Source: Blasia pusilla
Lineage: Eukaryota > Marchantiophyta > Marchantiopsida > Blasiales
Reading direction: 5' to 3'
DNA: 64,000 nucleotides
Assembly: GCA_050084515.1 (NCBI GenBank)
Contig: CM114275.1
Coordinates: forward strand, 7,254,001 to 7,318,000
The notes beneath the pieces were generated by a model. The model was not told the DNA's origin, did no database searches, and saw nothing but the letters and a program-made list of their open reading frames with translations. The translations under genes were made by a program, and so were the position numbers. Below, in pieces: positions 13,166 through 25,185 of the stretch (position 1 is the first letter of the stretch; the number at the start of each line of letters is the position of its first letter).

Positions 13166-15100
13166 GTATGCACATTGCCTTTCCCTCTTTCCCTCTCCAC
13201 TTCCCACCCTCGAAGGACACATGTGAATTATGGCCTCCCTTCAAAAATTGCGAGAAAATAGAAAGTGATAAAATTACTAAAATCTTTACAAAACTTAGAG
13301 ATACAAAGTGGCCTAATCCGCCCGTGCGCTCACCAAAGAGCTTCGATGGAACCTGAACATGAAGATAACTCGATATACGATAATACGCTACCACTACAGC
13401 TCCCGACTATTTCATTACTCAGGAAACTAGGGTTTTTACCTATTTTTCTTCGTTTTTAGAAAAATAGGTTAAAAAAATTTCACCAATTTCACCTATATTG
13501 CATCAGGATGCCCCGCACCTTGATGCAATATAGGGTTAGATAATCCTAGTAATGCTACTCTAGAAACCACATACGTCATATTACTATCACTCCTTCGACG
13601 TCTAAGTCGGAACCATCAATCTAGGCTTCTCCTCATACAAGGGGGCTGATCAGATCAATGGTGTTCGAAGAAGTGAAAGTTGAGAATCCAAAAAAAATTA
13701 CTATGGTTCACCACGTGCTTCGTAAGCCGCAGACCGACTTTGACGATCAATTTTTTATGTTGGCAAGCTTCGACAACAAGTAGGTCTGGGACTCGTAGCA
13801 GCAAGGTTATCATTATATGGAGCTCATACATGATACTGAGAATTTCACCTCCAATTGTCAAATTTTTTGGTTCTATGTACCGAGGAACGATGAGATATGC
13901 AAGAGCTACAAGAATCCACAAAGATATGCAAGAGCGACAAGAATGCATGGGAAAAGAACCAATTACCCAAGAGAGAGTGACTGTTGCGACCACATGCATG
14001 AGCCCAAGGACAAAAAAGAGCTCCACAAATTACCTATGCAGATCCTCCTTCCTGGTCGTTGCCTATAAATAGAATTTTCTCGCCACACCCTCCTCCGTTA
14101 TACTTTCGCATGCAATTCCTGCTTCCACTCGCTCCACCAGTAGAATAGCATTTAACTCCCGCCTCCGCTTCCTTCTCCAAAGTAGAGAACTACATTTATC
14201 TATGTTGAAGAAGGTTTCAAAGGTAATAGGTGTCTACCTCCAACAAGAAGTGCTTTCACAAACACGTGTCCCTACACCGAGCAAAGATTACCCCTCTCTC
14301 CATACACAAAATCAAATGAAAAATCCAACCGATCAAACCACGGTACAATTGAGCGAGGAAATAAAAAATTAGGAATAAAAACTAGGTCCCTTACGATAAA
14401 ATAGGATAGAAGGATTTTTTAAGGTCCCTTACGATGAAATAGTAATTTAATCAAGGCTTCGATTCTTATAAACATCACGCTTTTTTTCTTTCCACACACA
14501 ACAACACCCCATGTTACAACAATAGAAAAGATATGCTCTCCCTTTCTTAACCTTTCCTCTGCCATGTGTGAGCAAGAGAAGACTCCACAAAGGAGAGGTG
14601 TCTGTAGCAAGAGGAGAGATTGTGTAAATACATCCTTTTATAATAGTGTAGATTATAGTGCAACTTACCAAATGGTTTAAATATCGTCACATTTTGACAT
14701 GTAAGAATATCACGTTTTCATCATCGTTATGATGAATTGTGGTTGATTTCATATTTATATATCTCATGTTAGCATAACTCGTACTTGTGAATTAATCATC
14801 CAACCTCATGGAAAAATGGCTGGTTACCTTATATCACATAACATGCAATGACACATTGTGTAACCTTGATTTCCATTTGCGATTGGAGGGTTGTCGTTGG
14901 ACTTCCTGTGTTTGGATCCCCTCCATCGTTGTTTCTTGCTTGCGCGCCCATTGTTAGGGTTGACGCTGATTTCCATAGTAGTGTTACTCGTGTGTGCTAC
15001 CGGTAGTGAGGCTGGAGTGATGACCAGTAGACCGTGGGAGGCTTCTTGTGGTGCTGACAGGTTAGGTTGCCTACACCCATAGCTAGTAGAGCTAGAATAG
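13166..15100. other. intergenic, nothing coding recognised
   Basis: AT-rich, with no protein similarity that I recognise. It contains a 20-base imperfect direct repeat at 14384-14403 and 14422-14441 (AGGTCCCTTACGATRAAATA). The terminal block A expected upstream of element A was not found here. Confidence 0.5.
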
Positions 15101-15331
15101 TACAGGGACATCGACGTCAATTGGTTACTTAGTGGTGGTGCGGCATCGGCGTTGGTCATCACAGAGCTGTCGGATGGTTTGGTTGGGGACCGTGGTGCGG
15201 ACAGTGGTGGTTTCACACAGAGTGGATTTAGGTATCGGCTACCTTTTCCACTTTCGACGGTTGATGAAGAGGAGGACGAGGGTGTTCCAAACACCGAGTC
15301 TTCTACGTTGTTATAGAGTGTTGCAGCTCCA

Positions 15332-16663
15332 TTGATTTGGGACATGGACGGGATATATGGGGCCATGAAGGGCCCACGACAATACTCGGGTGCAGTGGGC
15401 ACCATTGAGTTGGAGGACTTCATGCATGAGTTTGATACGTGGTGTGATATGCAGATGTTGCGGAACGCCACGTTGTTTACACCCTTCTTGGCTTGGAAGG
15501 GGTTGTTTCAGCACTTGGAGGGACCACCCATGAATGATTACCATGAGTTTAGGAAAGACCATGTTGCTGAGATTGAGGCGTGGAGACAATATTGGTCTCT
15601 AGGCTATGTGTCTATCACCCATGGTGGTATTGGTAGTAGTGCTCCTACTATGTCAGCTAGCCCGACGTTGAGTGGTACGAGTACGAGCCGGAGTGGGGGT
15701 ACCAGTGGAGGTACCCATGGAGGTACCAGTGGGGGTACTAGTGGAGGTACTAGTGCCCCACCATCGTTCAGCCCGGTTGCACAGTTCTTCAAAAGGTTGA
15801 AGAAGAACTATCAGGTAGTGAAGACAGAGAAGTTGAGGAGTCTTCACGAATTTGAGCGAAAGACTGGTGAGAGTATTCGTTAGGCATACACTCGTATGCG
15901 ACGCTTGATTTCAGTTATCCAAGGTGTGACTGAGGCTCAGGTAGTCCAGTCTTGGTATGGGATCTTGGACAGAGAGTTGCGCCACAGGGTACGTGATGCT
16001 ACTCTTATGAGTGATGATTCACCCACATTGACCCATGTGTTTGCTCTATCTGAGAAGATTGAGCTTAGCATGATGAAGGAGAGAGTGGTGACATCCGCAT
16101 TCAGTAGGGATACAACTACTACTTCTCGTGTTGAGCAGCCCACCTCACAGTCTCATAATAGTGGTGATGGTAGTAGTAGTAGTGGGAGTCCTGGGGGGTA
16201 CACACGACCTCAGTCAGGTCCTAGAGGGACACTTGCGCATAGATCATTGCCTTCATTTGCTGCCCCGGAGCAAGGACAGTCATGTTGGACATATGGAGGT
16301 GATCATGTTAGGAGGTTTTGTCCCCAAGAGGATGGGAGACGGACTTTGGAGGATGGGCCTCAGTCGGCCCCAACTCGGTGTGATCATTGCGGGAGACCAG
16401 GTCATCCTCGAGAGCATTGCTTTGATCTTCATCCAGAGTTGAGATCAGGCCGCGGCCGTGGTGGAGTAGCTCCAAGAGGCCGAGGTTGTAGAGGTGGTAG
16501 GGGTGGTAGAGGTGGACCAGTGGTTGGAGAGCCTACCATGGCCACCCTTATTACTACGACGGAGGTGGATGAGGGTGTTGCGGTGGAGCGACCCTCTATG
16601 TCAGGTGTAGCATTGAGTATCAGTGCTACTTGGCAGGCAACAGCGGCAAAGATGGATGCGTTA
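15332..16663 (+). pseudogene. gag of element A with zinc knuckles
   Basis: Retrotransposon gag interrupted by one TAG at about 15882. The capsid-like part includes GTIELEDFMHEF and LFQHLEGPPMNDYHEF, shared with the gags of elements B and C. A short tandem repeat encodes Gly-Gly-Thr-Ser units (about 15690-15755). The C-terminal part has a canonical CCHC knuckle, CDHCGRPGHPREHC (about 16378-16419), preceded by a degenerate one (CWTYGGDHVRRFC), and then Gly/Arg-rich repeats. The likely role is packaging of element RNA. The single stop aligns with a Gln codon position (CAG to TAG). Confidence 0.8.
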
Positions 16664-16677
16664 TGATAGAGTGAGGG

Positions 16678-17477
16678 AACGGCATATGCGTTTCTTGATA
16701 GAGTGCTTAGTCATTTTGGTGCACCAGCTGAAGTGCTGACCGACTAGGGTACAGAGTTTCAGGGTGAGTTTCATGTCTTGTGTGACAAGGCGTTGATTGA
16801 TCATCGGACCACGTCTCGAGATCATCCAGAGGCGGATGGTTTGGCTGAGCGTGTGGTTCAGACGGTGAAGAGGGCATTGCGCAAGTATGGCCTACAGAAG
16901 GGGCATCTTGGAGACTGGGATATTCAGTTATTGTGGTTAGCCATGGGATACAAGTTCAGTTGCCAAGCATTCTTGGCTTCCTTCTCACATTATTTTCTGT
17001 TATACGGCCGAGATCCAGACTTGCCCGCAGCAATTCGTCGGGAGTCTATTGAGGTGGTGAACCTTGATGACCCACAGATGTGGATGAGAATGTGTTCTCA
17101 GTGGGCAGAGCTCTTTCGGAGAGTTATGCTAACAGCCTTTGAGAATCTTGCCATTGCGAATCCCTGTCCGCAACGTATCCCCGCACAGGGATACGTTGCG
17201 GTATGCAATCATTCGGGGTGGAGGTTATCGACAATCGATTCGTAGGTTCCATGTGGAGAACTATGTCTATTTGCAGCAGATTGCACCGACTACGTTGGAT
17301 GTGACGGCAGGCCGCACCATTTTACGAGTGCGCGAGGTGTTAGCTTCTACAGTTCTCATGTTGGAGGGTTGTGATGGAGTTGTTTGGAAGGACCATGTGC
17401 GTAATTGTATGCCATGTCATCTTCCAAATGTGGATGGTATTGTTGACCCAAGCTTAGCCCTTATACATGCTAGCTTG
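16678..17477 (+). pseudogene. integrase fragment of element A
   Basis: This begins inside the integrase catalytic core (AYAFLDRVLSHFGAPAEVLT). One stop (TAG) replaces the Gln of the TDQGTEF motif seen in B and D. The segment around the third acidic residue is kept (DHPEADGLAERVVQTVKRAL). The first catalytic Asp and the HHCC zinc finger are lost in the deletion. A frame change near 17160 coincides with a short inverted duplication of the sequence GTATCCC. The region continues to the conserved VWKDHVRNC segment just before the PHD finger. Confidence 0.8.
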
Positions 17478-17621
17478 AGGTGCATCTTGTGTGGGTCTGC
17501 TGGTAATGCAGCCCGTATGTTGGTGTGTGATCGGTGTTCTAGGGGTTGGCACATGATGTGTTTGACTCCACGTATGGATGTTGTTCCTACTAGAAGGTGG
17601 ATTTGTCCTCGATGTACTTAG
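17478..17621 (+). pseudogene. PHD finger at the end of the element A integrase
   Basis: A complete C4HC3 pattern is visible: CILC, CDRC, WHMMC and WICPRC, ending at a TAG stop. PHD fingers usually bind histone H3 tails. Its position at the extreme C-terminus of integrase is where chromoviruses carry a chromodomain, so a chromatin-targeting role is inferred. All eight zinc ligands are present here although the polyprotein upstream is broken. Confidence 0.85.
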
Positions 17622-17900
17622 GAGAGGTAGATGACTTGATATTTGCATGATATGGATTACAGATATGCGACTTACGATGGGGCCACCTAGCACCCGGCCT
17701 TCTCATTCGTGCATCCACAAAAGTGTATAGCATGTAGTAGATGTATAGGGCTACCTCGGAGTTAGAGGACCTAACAGCCAGTTAGGGGGGGCGAGTTGTG
17801 GTACACTTGTGTTTGTGGATGCCCTCGTCTATGTTATGTAGGTATGTGAGTATGGTATGTCAACAATGTATGTTGTATGGCGATGTGGATTCGCACGACA

Positions 17901-18980
17901 TGAACGACATGAAACCACCAGCAATATTTATCCATATCTAACATACACTTTCTCAAACAACAATGATGAACCTTACAAAATTTAAGCTTTAAGCTTACTA
18001 ATTTATTAATGACTAGTAAGTGTGAATGACTATACATATTAAATACAAACATGGAAATATATACATATATAAATGTATATGATAATTTTAAATTTGAATG
18101 TTTAAACACATATCACAGTCATATTCATCCAAAATATCATATATTTATCAATGGGAGAGTCGCAACTCATAGAGGCAATCTACAATATTCATATAGATAG
18201 ATGTAAAGCAAGTTCAAATTATGTTAATACATGAAGAAAACATGGTTGTGATCGTATAAAGAAGTGTGTTCATAAGGGAGATTCAACCATACACTTTAAG
18301 TAAACATTAAAATAATTGTACGAAATAAATTACTGAAAATCGTGTTTCTCATAATTGCTATCATCTATCAAGAACAAAGTGACATAGCTAATTACCACTA
18401 CTTGAAGAAGCAAATGGTGCAACAATGAAAAACACCACTTGTAAAGAAAATGTAAAACAAACATAATGGGTGTAAACATCTACCATGTTAACATGCCTTA
18501 AATTTACTAATTTAGATAAGTAAATAAATTTACGAAATAAAATTGGATCACTCAAACAAATATTTCGTGTTCATAAGAAAATCAAACATATATTTTTTGA
18601 CTACTAAAGCAAGTTACAAATATTATGTCGCCTAGTACTAAGGGCGGCTTAAATATATGTGAAAGTTGCATGAAAGTTTTTCATTTTTCAAGATGTTTGG
18701 TAAGTGCAATGTAAATTGCACTCACTACAAAGACATAAGGAAACAACAAATTACTAAATATAGTCTACAAGTAAGACACTCTTGTGATGCACCAACATTG
18801 GGAATATTGTATATATTGCTCGTGGAATGGCGACCAAGATAGAATGAATTGATTGGTGACATCATCAGTACAAGTACCAACCCTCAAGTAAACGTATGGG
18901 GACATGTGGCAAACTCATATTAGGAAAAAATTACGGGTGTCAATGTCTTGTGTATTTGAAACGCAAGATGAGGTATTTGC
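17901..18980. other. AT-rich spacer, nothing recognised
   Basis: No coding similarity, RNA gene or transposon end could be supported between element A and the MULE relic. Confidence 0.6.
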
Positions 18981-18984
18981 TTGA

Positions 18985-21900
18985 GCGGCCCCTTGTAGGG
19001 TTATCGTCGCTAGGGTAGCCTCCCGGGAACTTTCTCTGCTTTTTCGGCCCCCTTGTGAGTGCCACGTAGGATATGCAACCTACACCAAAAATTTTCTTGT
19101 ACATGTATATTGTAACAGAGAGAATTTTGATAAAATGTCACGCAGTTTTGCACCCTAAACTTGATTCTCCGGTGTTGGATTCTTGCAATGTTCATTCTTT
19201 GGCAGGTCTTTCATTCCCTTACAGGTTAGCTGCCAATGTTCAGATGGATGGTGGTGAAGAACACACAGCACCAGTGCAGGGGACACTTATGTTTGATGAT
19301 CCAGATCTAACGAAACTACAATTTCCTATCAACGAGAGGAACATAATCAGAGTTCAGCAAAATGAGAAGAGGTGTGTCACGTATGGATCCTCATCATTAA
19401 GAAATAATTCAAGAGCTTCTTTTGAGTTGTGGAGAGCTTCTACCTTTAACAAGGAGCCTACTTTCGAAGGATTTACATTGGAAGAAGGTGATATTTTCTA
19501 CTCCCCACGTTTCGAAGTAGCTTGACGGTGGCTAATATTTTATGCATTCGCGCTTGACGTTGTGGCAATGTGAGTGGCGGATATAGTAGCTCTGGACAAA
19601 AAATATCTGCCATGTCGGCTAGTAGTGTCTATGCTACATGGGCTAAAGCTTATCAGACACTGTGAGCTCTTGTGCAGTTCAAAGGCAAGCTGCTCGAATC
19701 CGATTGAAGGAAGTCTTCACCAACTTTGACGAGTTTGAGTTTCCATTGGATTGTTGGTGCTCACTCCATTCCAGAGCAAAAATTTGCACACATACCAACA
19801 AATGGTTTAGGCTTCAGATGTATAGATACAGTGCTAAAATATGAGGGAAAGGCATTCCAAAGGATTTCAATGAGAAGTGGATATATGAGAAGGATTGTGG
19901 GTACAAGGAGGATGAAATTGACATAGCCAAGGAGGTAGTTCAGCAAAGACCTTTACAAGACATCACAAGTAGTAGAGACGTCCATCTTAACTGTAACTAC
20001 TCCACCCTGGCTGCAAAGGATTTGGCGCCCAAACGTAGGCAGCATGTTGAAGTGGCACTCAAACTAAAGGAACCGCAAGGGTCAGCTACAATCACAGATG
20101 TCGCGAAGGGCCCACAACATTTTGAAACTTTACCTCAGAATGTGAATCCAAAATCCAACCAGGATGTAGACCTAGATGAGAGGAGAGATGATGAAAGGAT
20201 GGATGCTTACATGGTGGAGTCGTTGGCGGCTAAATTCCATGGAGACTCAGAAAGTTGGCATTCCTGTTACCCCGGGCAAGCTTCAATGGCCACTAATTCT
20301 TAGCAAGCCTCTATGGTGGCTAGTCACAGTTCTCAGGTGTGGAAAGCCTTAAAGGATTTAGATACCATTGAGAGGAGAGGAGATGTAGTAAGGGCCGTTG
20401 TTTCCATAGATTCCTCAATGGTGGTCAAATTCCGTGGAGATGCAACAGATGGATATTCTCGAAACCTCTCACAACCTTCAATTGCCGCTAATCATAATTC
20501 CATGTTGTCGGCTAATCATAGTTCTGCAGTTGTGGCAGCTATTTTTGAGCAAGCCTCCATGGTGGAAAATCATAGTCCTACAATTTTGGCAAGTAAATTT
20601 CCCATTGGCCGGGAGAGGGAGAATTCTTTCCGACAAGAAGCTATCCACATTCCCTTGGGAGATGTTTGGGGACAAAGCCAAGAGTCACAAGATCCTAGAA
20701 TTCCAAGGGTTCCTTTTGGAACGGAGCCACCTTGGCGTCCACAATATAATAAAAGGCCTAACCAACCAGTTTTCAAAAATTCATTCACTGAACCATTGTT
20801 TGATTTGGAGGATAGTTTGATGACTGGATGCAAGCGGAGGTCTGCCGGAACTGATGGAGAAATCCTCACTACAAACCATACAGCCAAGAATGGTTCTTGT
20901 GGTCAATTTGCTAGGTATATGGGCACAAAAAAGGGAAAGGAGCAAGTATGCAGATGGAGAGTTTGTTGCCAACGCGACAAAAACTCTAGTGCTTGTGAAA
21001 TTACTGTTTGCAACTTGAGACACACATATCCAGGTCACATTCACACATGGAGGGGCCCTACTCACAAGGCAAAGTGGCTTGTTGTCATATTAGCAGATAG
21101 GATAGTGAATCAATCCACCATTCCCATAGGAAGACTTGTCAATATTATGACACAAAACTACAAGAGGCGGACAGGTTACTGCCTTGCATGGAGGTGCAAG
21201 GAGATTTGTTGGGATTGGATGAATGGTGATGAACTTGTTGGATTTCATATGATTCTTGCCGTCATGGAGGTAGTGAAGGTGGCCGATCCATTGGCAAAAA
21301 CTGCTTGGGATGTTTAGGACTTACAATCTTGTACGTTTAGGAGAGTATTTATTTCTCCATCCGCCATGAAAGTGGTCATTCCTTTACTCAAAAGGTAGGA
21401 GGCTTGGACGTATGGCATTCCAAGAACAAGAAATTCCATCATGCAGATGCAGATTTTGATTCCCTCTATCTTGGATGGAAATGCAAACACCATCATAATG
21501 GCATATGGCATATGTCCTCCTGAGAGCAATGAGGAGTGGGAATGGTTTTGTTCACTCTTGAGGAAGGCAATTCCTTCTCTAGATGATCCTAAAATATTTT
21601 TTTGTCTCGGATAGACAAAAAGGCCTTATACATGCAATAAATTCCATTTTCCCGCGTAATATCCATAGCATGTGCACCCAACACTTGAGGGAAAATGTGA
21701 AAACGCGGTATGGCAAAGTAGCCAAGGAGTATTTAATTGCTTGCTTATATGCAAGGACGAGGACAAAGTAAGTTGTATCCCGTCATTCATTAATATCATA
21801 CTTTTCCTTTTAAGTGTTTTCTCTTTGAGGCCCAATGCATGTTCTTTCTGTATGGCAACTCATCCGGCCCTAGTAGACACTTTGCCTGACTAGTGTTCAT

Positions 21901-23700
21901 TCTGTACAGTTCAACGACTATTTACAATCTTCTCCATAGTGGTGACTAATAAGGATATAGATTAGTCATTTGTGACAAAAAGTCTGGATCTGAATGATGC
22001 CTATGATTTATTAGTTTCCTTGCGTCTCATCTTCACCAAGTTATAGGTATTTTCCTCTTTTAGGCCCAATGCTATTTCTTTCCGCTATGGTGACGAATCC
22101 AATTTTATAAGTCGACTAATCGTGATGCTCTACCTCGGCGACTCATGACAGTCTTGTACTTTGTGGCGACTAATACACATTGGCGCCAATATTGGTTGAT
22201 GCGATTTATGTTCTCTCTTCAATAGCATATGCTAGAAATATGCTCTCTCATGATTTTGCAATTTTTCTTATCTTTGTAGGTATGATATGTGGATAGATAA
22301 GCTTGAAAGACATAATATCCAGAGAGTTGCGGATGCAGATTCCTACATTCGAGACCTACCAACATAGAAATTTGCAAAGTGTGCATTTCCTTTGCCAAGA
22401 TATGGCAAGGTTACTTCAAATCTTCTGGAGGTTATTAATTCTGCCATCAAACCTATCAGACATGGTCCTCCCCTTGCCATTGCACGAGGATTATGGAATT
22501 ATATGATGAACACTTATGCGGAGGGAAAGTTAGAAGCTTACCATCCAGATAAGTATAGTTCATCCCTTACTACATATGCCCTACTTTGATATCAAAATAA
22601 TGAGGCTACCTCTGAAGGTTTCAAAGTGATTTCTTCTAATGAAGCAAATGCACTTGTGATCTCATCAACAAATAAGCAAGAGTTTCATATATGCTTGCAT
22701 CCACAATGAAGTTATTCTTGCTTGGAGTTTCAAGATACCCACTGGCCATGTACTCATGTTATCGTATGGGATGGCTTAACTCGGATGGACTGAGAAAAAC
22801 TCTTTGATCCTGTTTGGACCAATGATTATATAAGGCGTATATATACTTCTAGTTTACGTGTAGTTAAGAGTGATGAATTGTTACCCTCATGGGAATGTCG
22901 ACCTCCTCCTCCTCCTTCAATGACACGAGGTCAACATTGGATTGTACGTGTCCCAAGTGGACGTCCTACACCATTGCAAGAGCACGCACATACGGAGGAA
23001 CTTCATTTTCCTCTTCATGAGGATGGCGGATTGGCGGCTACTTTTCTAGACAAAGTGAATACCAATGTTTCAAGACTAGGTGCAGGAATAGCAAAGGGAC
23101 GGAGTTATGTGCGTGTTGGTGGTGGTCAATGTGGTCATTGCAAAGAAGAAGGTCACAATCATAAAACTTGTGGCATTTTTGAAAGCAAATATACTTCATG
23201 AGGAAGCCGTTTCTACACAAGCAGTAAGCCATAGAGGAAGCTAACATTCGGTGGCTAATTCTTAGGAGCCTGTGAACAATTTTGAAAGAAATTTTGAAGT
23301 TGCGGCAACTAATTGGTTGGGGAATGGTGTGGCACATAACAATGCACCTGATTCTTTCATCGAGTAGATTGGTACCCAAGATAATGTTGAGAGGGTTGAC
23401 AACGAATTTGGTATAACGTCTGCTAGGAATCCACAAAGTGGAGGACATGGACTTGACTTATCCGAGGATGGCCTTGAAGGTACCTTCACATTCCCAAATG
23501 TGATTGAAGTTTATTGCGGTCCGAAGAAGATATTGAAGTTGAGGCGGGAGAATTAGCATGTTCAACTATGCCAGAATTTGACATGAATTGGAAAATTGTC
23601 ACCGATGATGATTGGAATCTTGAGTAGAAAGCCTTCTATGTTAGCTTGGCCGAAGAAGCGGCCGAAGAATATAGCTTTTCACTCCATACTGTGTAGTGCT
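18985..23700 (+). mobile_element. Mutator-like (MULE) DNA transposon relic
   Basis: The region encloses a decayed MuDR-type transposase gene. Its left limit is set at a block (18985-19026) resembling 35317-35360, which may be a shared transposon end. No matching inverted repeat was found on the right, so the right limit is approximate. Confidence 0.6.
19073..23201 (+). pseudogene. MULE transposase, degenerate, with one clear intron
   Basis: Order along the strand: N-terminal ORF (19073-19525); a repetitive ORF (20022-21317) with recurring QASMVAxNHSS-like units and a MuDR-type DNA-binding region (CRWRVCCQRD, about 20950); the catalytic region (21440-21771) with LDGNANTIIMAYG, EWEWF, and FFVSDRQKGLIHAI followed by MCTQHLRENV; an intron from GTAAGT at about 21768 to TTTGTAG at about 22279; then VINSAIKPIRHGPPLAI, a SWIM-type zinc finger (SCLEFQDTHWPCTHV, first Cys lost) and a zinc knuckle (CGHCKEEGHNHKTC, about 23130-23171). 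The order and motifs match MULE transposases. Stops at 20301, 21315, 22587 and elsewhere show it is inactive. Confidence 0.8.
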
Positions 23701-24086
23701 GAAGCGGATCAATATATAAAATATTTTGTTCTTACCTACACGCTTGGTTCCTCATGGATCCGTAATCTCGAAGAAGGTATGTATAATTGATGGATGGAGA
23801 GAGAGGATAGGAAAGCAACTTTGAAGAGGCAAAAATTGTAGTCTCAAGTGGTGATCGAAGAGCTTCAAGAAGTTCAGTGTATTTAGTACACATGGAGAGG
23901 ATTGGGGTTATTAGAGAGAAGAACTAAATTTATAGTCAGATGCTGGAAAACCGTCAGTGTATCTTTTCGATGGACTCGAAGCTCCAAGAAGCTCACTGGA
24001 ATCGATAGGGAGAGGGTAGTGGTTTTGAGAGAGGAAGTGAATATATAGTCTCAAGAACTAAGAGGAGCGCCTCAACAAGTCCCGTG
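23701..24086. other. spacer left of element B, nothing recognised
   Basis: Short non-coding sequence flanking the 3' end of element B. The last bases before the element (CGTG) differ by one base from the other flank (TGTG at 32487), a possible decayed 4-bp target duplication. Confidence 0.5.
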
Positions 24087-24850
24087 TGTCGTGCGCATAT
24101 ACATCGCTACACAACATACATCGCTGTTACCGAACACACACACAAACACGCACGATCCCATGCTAACTCATGGCATCCAAACAACGAGACAAGAAGTACT
24201 AAAATATCTCGAATTAAAGTAAGATCTCTCTACACCATCTCACACCATAGCTCTCAAAGGTGTGTACTCTCTCTCATGTCAAACCAAACCCACTCTCCTA
24301 ATGAGAGGCTTGGGTTACACTCACAAGGCAAGGGACCATAGCTCCACCGCCTTATGCCAAGAGGTTCAACAAAGAGAGAATGAACTCTGAAGCTCTCTCT
24401 TCTTGAGTTATACCCCTCCCCTCTCCCAAGCTCTCTCCATGGTTACCTATTATCCCAAGTCACCTCCTTGGCTCTTGACCTGATGTAGGAGGTCAAGGAC
24501 CACTTACCAAAAATAGAAAGTTGATCATAGACTCAAAATGGTACTTATCTAAAATAGCAAGTTCCTCAATATGGCTCCAAATGAGCCGAAACGAAGGGGA
24601 AAGTTGCTCTCTCCGGTTTTCCCGGACCTCACTAGGTCATCCTCGACCTATTGAGCCTGTCCTCCACTACTTACGAAGGCGCTCTACTAGATCTCACCGA
24701 TCTATCCTAAAAGATGTGGCAGTTGTCGTGCGCATACACATCGCTACACAACATATATCTCTGTCACCGAACACACACACAAACACACATGATCCCATGC
24801 TAACTCATGGCATCCAAACAATGAGACTAGAAGTACTAGAATATCTCCAA
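24087..24850 (-). repeat. 3' terminal blocks B1-A2-B2 of element B
   Basis: On the minus strand, B1 (24850-24724, starting TTGGAGATAT, ending GCACGACA) follows the G-rich tract. Then come two bases (AC), A2 (24721-24215, starting TGCCACATC) and B2 (24214-24087, again starting with GAGATATT and ending GCACGACA). B1 and B2 are near-identical. A2 matches the 5' end of the element (32486 leftwards). An ordinary LTR would give the same order at both ends, which is not seen. Confidence 0.75.
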
Positions 24851-25035
24851 TCGCCCCCCTAACTCGTGGTTAGGTCCCTCTAACTCACATAGCCCTCTAT
24901 CCCTACCTACCACGACATACATCTCTAGGACGCTAAGAGCAAAAAGGCCGGGAGCTCATGTGGCCCCATCGTTAGTCGCCTTCCTGTCATCCATATCACA
25001 GAAAAATTTGGAATCCAAACCTGCCTAGTATCTCC

Positions 25036-25185
25036 TCTTTGTACATCTGGGACACATCCATCATCCCCGAGGAACCCTAGTGAGAGGTGGAGTTAGACAT
25101 GCCATATGCCAACCTCTCGAACATCCATCACAAACTAGCATCCTAGATGCACCACGGGTAGAACCACACAACATACAATGCAAGC
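25036..25185 (-). pseudogene. PHD finger of element B
   Basis: C4HC3 motif read on the minus strand as CMLC, CDGC, WHMAC and WMCPRC. A TGA at about 25062 interrupts it where element D has CGA (Arg), a C-to-T change at a CpG. It directly follows the integrase C-terminal segment VWKDHVRNC. Confidence 0.8.

Larger units (their letters stand above)
15100..17900 (+). mobile_element. element A: internally deleted gypsy/PHD retroelement
   Basis: Same family as elements B-D but a distinct subfamily. A gag ORF is joined at about 16670 directly to integrase, so protease, methyltransferase, RT and RNase H are all missing. The 3' end has a run of seven Gs followed by CGA (about 17784-17794), then a diverged B-type terminal block ending GCACGACA at 17900. 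No block A was recognised at the 5' end, so the left boundary is approximate. The gag is the best preserved in the window. Confidence 0.75.

Noticed and set aside
14824-15471. 215-residue minus-strand frame
   Set aside because: It is antisense to the gag region of element A, which has recognisable gag motifs on the plus strand.
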